Shown here piece by piece: positions 55,565 through 64,000 of a stretch of 64,000 bases of DNA. A program made the position numbers and the translations under genes. Position 1 is the first letter of the stretch. Every line of letters starts with the position of its first letter. The DNA is taken from positions 1,984,001-2,048,000 of the forward strand of contig JAWNGF010000009.1 in the NCBI GenBank assembly GCA_037039685.1, written 5' to 3'. Origin of the DNA: Ceratobasidium sp. AG-K. Lineage: Eukaryota > Basidiomycota > Agaricomycetes > Cantharellales > Ceratobasidiaceae. The notes under the pieces were generated by a model that did no database searches, was not told the DNA's origin, and saw only the letters and a list, made by a program, of their open reading frames with translations.

Positions 55565-57423
55565 TCAAAGGCATGAGCGGCTACTGTTGCGCCTCTCCTC
55601 CGACGTGCCTTCCCTGTTCTGTAACACGTGCTCCCAAACACGAGCCATCGCCTCCCGAATATCATTTTGGACATGGTTAGCTGACCCTAAACCCAATCGA
55701 CTGATTTTGTCACCATGTTTCCGGATGCGCGTCTTGATCCAACCTTGCAGCTCGGTGTGGCTCACCTCCGCCCAATTGGAGGCATCTTTGGCCCTGATAA
55801 CACCCTTAAAAAGTTGCAATCAGTAGTGCACGCCTAAGCACTTGATGGGGAACTTACCGCATGGTTCAGCGCAGCCTGGAGAGAGTATTGAGGGCTCTCC
55901 TGTAGAGCAGAAAACACAGCTTCTGAAATAACGTCTACCACTGTTCTCGTCGCGTACTCGAAAGCCTCCCACATGTAATCTCGCACGACTGGCCTAGAGA
56001 GCTCAAACCCGACTTCAAGTTCTTCCCAGATTACTTCCCAGATTTGATCCCTCCCGGCATCCGGTGGCTCGGTGCGCATCACGTCGTGTACCACGGCTTT
56101 CCCTTCGGTTCGAGCGTGTTGAAGTACAGTACGCCAGAGTTGATCCCACCCGACCACCCATTCTTCGCGCGTTTGTGCTTCACCGACAAGACCGTCGGAC
56201 ATCCCCCCCAGGCAGAACAAATGGCGGTATCATATGAGTTATCGGTAATGGCCGTTGCTCCTGTGACGAGAAGCTTATCGAGGATGCCCCCGACTCTCCA
56301 TTTCCTTGGAGGGGGGGCTGTCAGCCCATTGACCTGAGTGTTCGAGTCACTGAGGGGACAGGCTTCGACCGGATTTATGGAGTTGGGATCAGTGACAGGT
56401 ATATAATGCTGTTGAACAGGAATATCGGCCTCGTTGGCGGATTTGAGGGTCTTGACCATTAGCGCCCAGATAGCGTCCCGCAGAGCCACTCGAGCGGTTT
56501 TCTGTAAGGTCTCGCGAACCGAGTCGAACCACAGCGTGCGCGATAAAGCCGTACGCATGACAGAGGAACGAGAATCTAGTAGCGAGTCAACCGTGGACTC
56601 CATCGTTGTAGTCATCGCAGACTCAACAACGTTCCGCATGACCGATTCCATGCGTGGCTGCATGTATCGCTTCATCCAGACCGACATGATCATCTTAAGG
56701 ACTGGGGTAGGAATGAAACCAGTCGGGCTTAGATGCTTGCGTAGAACCTTGCGCGCCCTCGGTTGAAGTGTAGAGATAAACACCGCCGAGACGCTATTCA
56801 TTGCCATTTTTGTAACCATTTTCGCAATGGGTTCGGCCGCTTTCTGCTTGAGGGCTGATGTAAGCTGTCCCGATTCTGAAAGTTGTGCGGGTGTGTCCCA
56901 TGCTACAGAGTGACGAGCAACGACGGAAGCGATTGTCCATGAGAAGAAGTAACAGTTGAACCGCTGTAAAGTGTACCGCTGTGTCTTGGGATCGCTCCGG
57001 ATGCTGAAACAGATAGAGAGGATGAACGACAGGTCAATCCTGCCGTCTGGACGAAGCTCGAGCAGACACTCGGATGTTGAATCAATATCGGTGAGCGCAT
57101 CAACTTCATGTATTGTATCGTAAGCTTCGGAACCCGTTGAGCTGAGAGTCTGGGTAGGAACCTCGGGATCGCCTCGTCTGTCCAATCGACAGAACCCCGC
57201 GCTGGAGATGAATAAGAATGAACTCGTGACGAAAGGGTTCTTCGAACTCTTTACGGAGTTGGATTTTGGAGATTGAGGTTGAGCGCATGCGTTGGTACCA
57301 GTCGAAAACGCGGCCTTTGCCCCAGCCTGAAGAAAAGTCGAGGAGTACGGGGCCACCAGTGCGCCCGCCTCTTGACCACTGAATGGCCGAATTCGAAGCG
57401 AGCTGAGAAGGAGCAAGGCTCAT
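55565..57423 (-). pseudogene. Conserved fungal family gene of unknown function, frameshifted
   Basis: True ATG at 57423 (MSLAPSQLASN). Exon-like blocks: EEPFRHEFILIHLQRG (to about 57200), then in another frame FCRLDRRGDPEV, GSEAYDTIHEVDALTDIDS, LQRFNCYFFSWTIASVVAR, then a long helical part (57000-56300), a block at 56220-55860 (RDYMWEAFEYATRTVVDVI), an intron about 55857-55805 (GTAAGT...TTTAAG), and the last exon to TGA at 55567-55565. I recall the RFNCYFFSWTI signature from expanded unknown families in Agaricomycetes. The first frame change occurs with no room for an intron, at a CCCC run (57195-57198), so it is a 1-nt insertion or an assembly error. A second frame change near 56200-56290 may be an intron. 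Confidence 0.6.
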
Positions 57424-58284
57424 AATAACAACGTCTTGTAACAGTCCTGCTGTGAGGGGAGGGGGTAGAGGAGACGGGGGGACAGGACTGTCCCGGAAGT
57501 TTAGCTTGTTATCTAATTGTGAAGTTGGAAAGGAATAGCGGCGAACGCACCTCGAGGTAAGGACAGTTATGAAACATGTTCAGAGCCCTTTCAGATACTA
57601 GAGAGATCCAGCATTCAGTTGAATATGTGGCGATAAAATGTCGGGCACAATCATCGACAAATCCAGGGCAAGTACAAAGGGCGGCGACTTGAATCGGCTA
57701 TCACCAGTGTGGCGAAACCAACCACGAGCTGATTATTGTCCTGTAGGGATATAACGGGAGTAGTTTGCAATCAGCACATAGCTCAGGGGCTTGGCGACCA
57801 TGGTGAACATTAGACTGACCAAATTTGACCTGACAGATCTGGATCTCCCTTGAGAAGCGACGCCATTGCTATGTCCCGACGTTCTACACTATTGCAGTAT
57901 TCGAGTCGACGACTATGATTACGATGTAGAGCTTCGTTTCTGACGCTGCTATGTAACGCATATAGCCAGTATAGCAGCCGTATGGAGTGTCAAGGCGCAA
58001 GGAATGTAAGCGCCCACCCAAGGGTCTGGTCCAACCTTGTGCTTCGTCCGTGACAAATGGGAAACATAAACGTGGGACATCTTGATTTGTCCTAACCTGT
58101 TTGTCTCGCCAGCATGGCTGTATCGATAAACTTACCACACGTGTGTTACCTTATACCCCAAATATGGAACTCCTTAGATCTGGCATGTGGACGTCGATAT
58201 CGGCTTATATTCTGACGAGTACATCCTGGTGCATGGGTTCTCATCCTGCGTACCCCTTCTTGGCCTCGATACTGCGCGTAAAGC
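57424..58284. other. Divergent intergenic region
   Basis: Lies between the starts of the minus-strand gene at 57423 and the PAQR gene at 58285, so it holds both promoters. No open frame of interest and no clear TATA box. Confidence 0.5.
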
Positions 58285-59663
58285 ATGTCGGTAAAATCTG
58301 CAGCGGTCGAGGTCGCTAGTACCGTTGCTGCTGTTGCACAACCACTGCTCATCACGTTTGAAGCCCTCCCCGCCTGGCTTCAGGACAACACCTACATTCT
58401 GACGGGTTACCGAAGGTATACTAACTTTCAGCTTGTTATTGTGGCACATCTGCTCCACAATATCAGGTTTTTAATGTCAAACTTATGGTAACACTGATTC
58501 ATAGGCCGCAATACTCGTGGTCGGGGTGTGTTCATTCGGTTTTCGGTTGTAAGTTGAATTGAGCTACGAACGATGCTCTGTATTTAAATTTACGCCTCCA
58601 GATTTACATAACGAAACTGGTACGTGCCATCGTTCGAATAAACTAGTTTTTTATTGGGTCAACATCCGTCGATCCCATCAGTCAATATCCAAACCCATCT
58701 TTTTGGTGCGCTTGGACTTCTTTATCTACTTTTCAACGTCCAGCAAACCCAGAATGGTTACACAACAATAACATGGCATGACCCCGTCGGATTCAGTCTT
58801 GCCCTGCTTGCTGGAGTATTTTGTCTCAGTGCAAGTGCGCTGTTCCACACCGCCAATTGTCACTCACCAAACGTGTGTCAACCCCACTTGTATCTCTGAG
58901 CGAGTATTGAATTCTGCGCAGGTCTCGAAGAGGTGTAACGCGCTTGATTATTCTGGAATTATCAGTAGGCTCTCGAATCGATAGAACTTGGGAGGGCGAG
59001 GGAACTAACCTCACCGACGCACAGTATTAACGGTCGGCAGTTTCTACCCATCCCTTCACTACGGTTTTTTCTGCGACTACCATCTACAAGTTATCTATGC
59101 TATCGGCATCACAGCAGCGGGTTCGAGTAAGCGCGTTTTTCTTCCTTTCCAGTCCAATGGTGCCTGATAGATTCTACTCAGTTGCCGCGTATGTGGTCTT
59201 AAACCCAGATTATGCTACTCCGGCGTACCGCTGGGCACGGACCTTTGTCTTTTGCACGCTCGGCTTCTGCTCGCTTATCCCTGTCGTCCACGCGTACCTA
59301 ATATACGGATTAGATCGTATGGAAAACGAAATGGGATTCACGTGGCTTGCGTCATGTCTAAGCCTTTATGTGGCTGGAGCCTTGATTTAGTGAATGCCTC
59401 CGTCTTTTTTGAATAATTTTCCTTCTACTAATTAAATACACTGTTGATAGCGCGTGCCGAATTCCTGAACGTTGGGTACCTGGTCGATTCGATTATTTTG
59501 GCGCCTCGCACCAGATTTTCCACGTTTGTGTCGTGCTTGCCACACTCTCGCATTACAAGGTTAGCGATTGACGTAACCCGATTCTCCTGTGAGACTAATG
59601 TTACTCTAGGCGATATTGACTGGATTTGAGTATTGGCATGGCCAGCGCCAAGGTGTATGTTAG
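58285..59663 (+). CDS. PAQR / haemolysin-III family receptor, nine exons
   Basis: Seven-helix membrane protein related to adiponectin receptors and fungal Izh proteins, linked to lipid and zinc homeostasis. Exons by eye: 58285-58415 (FEALPAWLQDNTYILTGYR), 58505-58548 (PQYSWSGCVHSVFG), 58602-58619 (LHNET), 58682-58872 (NIQTHLFGALGLLYLLFN; ASALFHTANCHSPN), 58922-58964 (KRCNALDYSGI), 59025-59126 (VGSFYPSLHYGFFCDYHLQ), 59182-59389 (DYATPAYRWARTF; VAGALI), 59451-59559 (PERWVPGRFDYFGASHQIFH), 59610-59663 (TGFEYWHGQRQGVC, TAG). All frames join. The family's metal-binding His residues are present in LFHT and SHQIFH. Exon 3 is only 18 nt. Introns are 49-89 bp. Confidence 0.9.
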
Positions 59664-60248
59664 GTCCAGGAAAGCCGGGGGGAGTATCTTTATGGTGGCA
59701 ACATCTGCTTTTCTGGGCGATAGTAATATTAGCGTCGGTTTCATCTACGACATCTTTAAGTTCTCATTTCGAGGTAGAAGTGACCACCTGTATGTGTTGT
59801 CATTGAGCGGATGAAGCTAAATACCATGCAACATGTATTCCGCAACTAGTGAGACCCTAGATGCTTTATAATAACAATCCATAAGTTTGGATATATGAGG
59901 CGGATGTACATGATGCCACCCGCCGAACGATCCCTTCGACCCAGGCGCCTAAAGGAGGGATGCTGCATTTCATTCAAACAGAAATATTGAGAATCGCAGT
60001 GACTCAATAATGTTGAATGCTACTGCTCACGACAGAACGTACGCTCGCGTTTGCAACTTTACATCCCATGCCTAGAGATGGCTATGTGCCACCTGGGTAT
60101 TCACAAGTCCCGCTACTCGGTCGTTCAGTCAAAACAGAATACGAAAGTATGGATTATTTCAACGAAGATGTAACACATAAATTCTAGAAATCTACCACAA
60201 GCCGAATTTTCTACCTTGTTATGCTTCGCGCGCAAGCACAGAAGCAGT
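59664..60248. other. Convergent 3' region between the PAQR and DPBB genes
   Basis: Both neighbours end here. No coding signal. AT-rich stretches at 59820-59900 and 60100-60200 could hold polyadenylation signals. Confidence 0.5.
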
Positions 60249-61138
60249 CTAGTTGAATTTCCATGTGGCGCCGTGGAGACGACCACTCGCGAGCGGAGCA
60301 AACTGGTTCAGAAACCAAAGTTAGATTTGTGTATGCCAAGGCAAAGCAGTCAAACGCACCTGCTGGAAGGCCGAGGGAGACAGATCGACGTCCCAGAGAG
60401 CGCATCCCTCGCAGCGATCGACGATACCGACTTTGATGGTCTTTCCTTTGTCTATTTATCATCGTCAGCTGATAGGCTCTAGTAAAGCATATCACTGTGC
60501 TCACAGGTGACGGAAGCAGTGCGGCCGCAGCTGTGATATGACCGAAAAGGTATGTCTCAGACACTAATATTCTTCCAGGTTAGGATGCGATCAGACTTAC
60601 ACAGGGTTGTTGTTGGGGTTTCCGCCTGAGGGGTATGTTAGAGTGAGATGACGGTTGATATATGCCGACTTACCAGCGTAGCCAGGGTAGCCGTCGTACA
60701 ACTCGTGGGAGATGGCAGCAACCCCTGTATCATGGTCAGTTACCAGTCACATCCGCAAGGCACAATGCTCACATTCATCGTTCCTCTATAAATGAAGTCA
60801 GTTAAGTACTCAAAGCCAACTAGGTCTGCCACTCACGTTCCACCAGCCGCAAGCGCCCAAGCCGATCTGGACTAGAGTGGGTTCAAGTTAGTAATCGAGG
60901 ATTTTACTTGGGGTGTATACATACAGTAGGTCAACTACAACGTATCGAATTAGCTTGAGTTGGACCTCTCAATGTAAGATATCACACGTACCTGTCCAGT
61001 GTGGGTTCCGCCGGGGTTGATGGCACGAGCAGAGATCTCGGTCTCAGTGACATTGGTAGGCAGAGCAGCAACACCCGACAGGAGCGAGCTCGCACCCACA
61101 ACAGCGGCGACAACGGCGGCGACCTTGTTGAACATCAT
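60249..61138 (-). CDS. Secreted RlpA-like double-psi beta-barrel protein, 150 aa, nine exons
   Basis: ATG at 61138, stop at 60251-60249. Exons (minus): 61138-60992, 60934-60925, 60871-60837, 60785-60773, 60724-60674, 60625-60601, 60530-60505, 60451-60360, 60302-60249; total 453 nt, all phases fit. N-terminal signal peptide (FNKVAAVVAAVVGASSLLSG), likely cut near VAALP. Mature domain: GQLTYFQIGLGACGWWN, VAAISHELYDGYPGYAGGNP, CGRTASVTYKGKTIKVGIVD, then RCEGCALWDVDLSPSAF and GRLHGATWKFN, the hallmarks of the RlpA/expansin-like double-psi barrel. Such proteins are secreted and may bind cell-wall glycans; in plant pathogens some act at the host interface. It lacks the extra expansin domain. Two exons are only 10 and 13 nt. 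Confidence 0.9.
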
Positions 61139-61160
61139 GTTTAGAGTTGGAGTAGAAAGC

Positions 61161-61244
61161 TGAGTGAAGCTGAGTGAAGCTAAGTGAAGCTGAGTGACTG
61201 TAAATGTCGATGCCTTCAACCAGCAACCTTTCGTGGCATTTATA
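61161..61244 (-). promoter_or_regulatory. TATA box and 10-bp tandem repeats upstream of the DPBB gene
   Basis: Minus strand TATAAAT at 61244-61238, about 100 nt before the ATG. Between them lie four copies (one imperfect at its end) of a 10-bp unit, TGAGTGAAGC on the plus strand, at 61161-61198, giving a pyrimidine-rich leader (GCTTCACTCA) on the sense strand. Confidence 0.6.
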
Positions 61245-61625
61245 CGCCCATGCATACAATCACCCAGTTCGGGCGCATTGCTCACTCGCAACGAAACGAG
61301 TCAACCGAACCGCCTAGGTGTTTGCCGATCAACGTTTTACAACCGCCAACTCGCCAGGTGAGTCCGCATCACAGAAGTGAGCACGACATCAACGACAGCC
61401 GAACCGGAGTCCGGAAGGGTTCGCCGGGCCCGAGCTGGGTCGGCCTCGAGAGTACGCGCCGTTTGTGTGCGTTGTGAGGGTGGGGGCGTGTGTACGCGTG
61501 TGATGGGGCATCGAAATGTATAAAGTGCTACAAACAAAACAAAATAGTACAATCGTATAAATGTGACAAATAGATACCTCGACTTTGCTGTCTAACCAAA
61601 CGCAAGTCTAGGATAAGTGTCCGAG

Positions 61626-63160
61626 CTAGCTCGTCGCGATCCTCCCAGGGACCCCGACCAGCATCGCAGTCCACATCAGTCCCCATCCAAACCCAACCCA
61701 GAGCATGTCCCGAATAACGGCTTGATGATATAACCTTACTCGGTGGTCGTCTACAACTCGCTCGGGTCCATATACTGCTGGCCGTCGGTACGCTGCTCGT
61801 CTTGTGGGGGGCGTCGAAGAGCCGGAAGTGATGGAGATTTTCGGACCTCGAGGAACGAGCTCAATTTCTTCTGGCGCCCCAGGGGAATTCGACTGTCGCA
61901 AAAAAGGCGCCACGTCGTGTTTATTTGTCTTTGCGACGATTTCGGGGGTTGGTCGAGGTGGTTGGGACGGACAGGGGAGGGACGCGGGAGGAGACAGGTC
62001 AAATGTGATTCCCGCGTCTACGGGGTCGACGAGTTCCCATGTATGGAGCTGTCGCGCGGAACGCCCGAATACCTGAGAGCAGAAACCACGCCAGGCTGAA
62101 TATATCTACCGGGTAGCCGATAAGTATATGACAGGCTCCGAGTAGGAAATATTTACCTGCATGATGCCTAGTATGGCAAACGGGACCGAGACCATTCGGA
62201 TGGAGCGCTTCGAGCGAGGGGTATCAGGCACAAGGCAGATTGTGCAAGCCGCAATGATCCATGAAATGAGCGTAAATACGATTCCGATCAAGTACCTGCA
62301 CTGTCGTCAGCATTGTCCGAGCACACAGTGCACGCGACGAACCAGTATATTTGTTTGGGCAAGTTGATATTCGCAGCTGCCGTACTCACGAATACCGGTA
62401 CACTGGAAGAATCCACGAGGTCATAAATTTGCCTATAGGCGAGGGCGAACTTCCAGACACGCGTCGATCAGTCAATCATTATTTCCAACATAAAGCCAAC
62501 GAACTCACAACATCGGGATGTGTGCTCCTCTCCAACGCCCTCAGCAGCTCATCCCTCACATCAGCGTCGAGACTAAGTTCCTTTTTCGCACCAGGGTAGA
62601 GAAATGTAGCTACAATTTGCAGGGTTTCTGTTCGGAACGGCTGGTCTTTGAGTGGTACAGGCGGTGGGGTAATTGGCGACCACTGGGCCCAAGAAGTGGA
62701 AGAAGCGGTGGAGGTTGGTGATAATGCCCAATCAGCCGAGCGCGGGGACGAAGGAGCGGATGACTTTCCAGACGAGTATGTGGGCACTGGTGGGCAGAGA
62801 TATGGGGGTTTAACAGGGGCAGGAGAAAGAGCCTGCTCTTCTGGTCGAAGCGCAAAGAATCGGGACTGATAGTCGTGGTACCACACAATAAATTGCAGGT
62901 TCTCAAGCGAGTGTTCCTGCCACTTCTGTGAGCATGTCAGCTCCGTTAAAACCGTCCAACTTACCTGGAAAGCCAGGTATGCCTCAAACTCTGCCAGTCT
63001 GTGCATCAACATCAGCATCATTCTCGAGAAATTGATGGAATTGAACTTACCCAAGGGGACTGCACGCGTCACCCGACAGGATATTTACAAGTCGAATCCG
63101 GTTGATTAGTTTGCGAGTCGCTCGTAGGCCCGCCCAGCGCGACAGCTTCGCGGCGTACAT
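61626..63160 (-). CDS. RGS-domain protein with membrane helices
   Basis: ATG at 63160 (MYAAKLSRWAGLRATRKL). Exons by eye: 63160-63051, 62998-62965 (LAEFEAYLAFQ), 62916-62509 (EHSLENLQFIVWYHDYQSRF; then a P/S-rich insert; LYPGAKKELSLDADVRDELL), 62449 to about 62334 (FALAYRQIYDLVDSSSVPVF; ANINLPKQIYW), 62295-62158 (LIGIVFTLISWIIAACTICL), 62072-61626 (VFGRSARQLHTWELV to TAG). The EHSLENLQFIVWY and KKELSLD blocks are the two halves of an RGS domain, which speeds GTP hydrolysis by G-alpha subunits. The region between them is a long S/P-rich loop. Hydrophobic helices follow near 62290-62200 and 61690-61640. Likely acts at a membrane in G-protein signalling. The intron at about 62333-62296 is only 38 nt and uncertain. 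Confidence 0.82.
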
Positions 63161-64000
63161 CGCCAGTGGTGGTCCAGAGCAAAGTGTGTGTGGTGCTCAT
63201 GGTCGATCGCGGCGAGTCAAAATCATATTGCATGCTGATTTGTCATCATCGGTCAGCTGCGTCCTTGCCAACCAACATTCGATCAGCTCCTGGCTCATGT
63301 GGAAGACTCGCTTCGTATGACATAGTCGCAGGGACAGATGCTCGTTATAGCACCCATAGAGTTTTCTCCTCGCCATCGCCACCAGCTCTCCACCCCGTGC
63401 TTAACCCGTTCGACCTGCAACTGAATAGGATCGCCTGGCCACCAACCTAGTTTTTTTTTGACAGCTCTCAAATTGGTTTCCTCGCGCTTTCCGTGCGTTG
63501 ACAGTGCGTCGACCGATGTGCCCGTTTGAGGGCGTTATTTCGATCGAGGGCCTAGGGCTGTCATCGACCGCACCGTGAGCCACCAAACCGGTAAACGTTC
63601 AGGCACAACTGGATCCGAGCGCTTTCACGTAAGAAACACATACCCATTCAAAGCAACTAGCCGTCGCAATTTCGTTGTTCTGCGCTAATATAAATTGTAT
63701 TCAATGTTAGTGGGACCTAACGGTTGTCCTTCCCAAGATCAGAGAGCTTCAGTTCAGGCTGGAGACCAACCAGGGTAAGTAACTATCCACACAGGTCGTG
63801 CAATTGTGTCTGAAATAACGGCTTACTATTTTGAAACCACACCTTTCCTCAAGCCCTTGGGTAATAGAAACCTCATCATGGGTAAAAAGCTAGAGTAGGA
63901 AGGCAATTAGGTCGACCTCGGCGACTGGGCTACGTTTATCCCGTTTATCACCAAGCACTTCTTCCCGAACTTCCCAAAGTCGCAAATCAGAGTCAAGTAG
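63161..64000. other. Upstream of the RGS gene and window end; possible new gene start
   Basis: The first part is the RGS promoter region. A plus-strand ATG near 63704 (MLVGPNGCPSQDQ) is followed by a GTAAGT donor near 63776, and the window ends with a frame reading VDLGDWATFIPFITKHFFPN to TAG at 63998-64000. Too short to identify. Confidence 0.3.

Noticed and set aside
59127..59152. 26-nt intron in the PAQR gene
   Set aside because: Too short and leads to a stop; the 55-nt intron 59127-59181 restores the family sequence.
1..64000. CRISPR arrays, rRNA, bacterial operons or phage genes
   Set aside because: No short spaced repeats, rRNA cores or bacterial gene organisation; introns and chromoviruses show a fungal nuclear genome.

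Overview
The window looks like a nuclear contig from a basidiomycete fungus, most likely an Agaricomycete near Rhizoctonia (inference). The host genes have many short GT-AG introns of about 50-60 bp, and several belong to families typical of that group: an LtrA-type membrane protein, a PAQR/haemolysin-III receptor, an RGS protein with membrane helices, and a secreted RlpA-like double-psi beta-barrel protein. About the first 46 kb is transposon; the last 18 kb is gene-bearing.

Layout. Positions 1-6720 hold a young Ty3/gypsy chromovirus (element A) with intact gag and pol. Its 5' LTR is cut by the window edge. It abuts a 5' fragment of a related inverted element (B, 6721-8135), so A probably sits inside B. 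Positions 9820-46189 are one Tc1-like DNA transposon of about 1.2 kb that has been split by a 35 kb Russian-doll nest. Every nested insertion is delimited by a 5-bp target duplication: E1 (+, 10002-45173, gcaag) in the Tc1 transposase; E2 (-, 15277-30223, atggc) in E1 pol; E3 (-, 16152-24146, cacct) in E2 ORF3; E5 (+, 31226-44279, ccagg) in E1 ORF3; E4 (-, 36381-43595, gtttt) in E5 ORF3. E1, E2 and E5 are one family; E3 and E4 are two others.

Shared biology of the LTR elements. All six have the same priming architecture. A 12-nt segment lying 33 nt after the first base of the TATA box is a perfect reverse complement of a 12-nt segment 2 nt downstream of the 5' LTR. This is the arrangement of Tf1/sushi-type self-priming, in which the mRNA 5' end primes reverse transcription. 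The 12-mers differ between families but stay complementary. Five of the six keep or once kept a gag stop preceded by an in-frame G GGA AAA heptamer with pol in the -1 frame (B lacks this region and E3 has a degraded site). Four elements carry an unrecognised third gene (ORF3) after the chromodomain, overlapping the pol frame, and E2, E5 and E1 copies were themselves broken by later insertions. Element A lacks ORF3 but has a coiled-coil ORF before gag, whose start codon appears only if a 50-nt leader intron is removed.

Decay. E1, E2 and E5 are full of CGA-to-TGA nonsense changes, and LTR pairs differ almost only by CpG/TpG/CpA transitions, which suggests methylation or RIP-like mutation. E3 has a mutated RT active site (YIND). 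A is the best candidate for a recently active copy.

Right-hand host region: LtrA-like gene (48497-51808, +), F-box-like fragment (about 54837-55042, +), a conserved fungal family gene with a frameshift (55565-57423, -), PAQR gene (58285-59663, +), secreted DPBB gene with two micro-exons (60249-61138, -), and an RGS-domain membrane protein gene (61626-63160, -).
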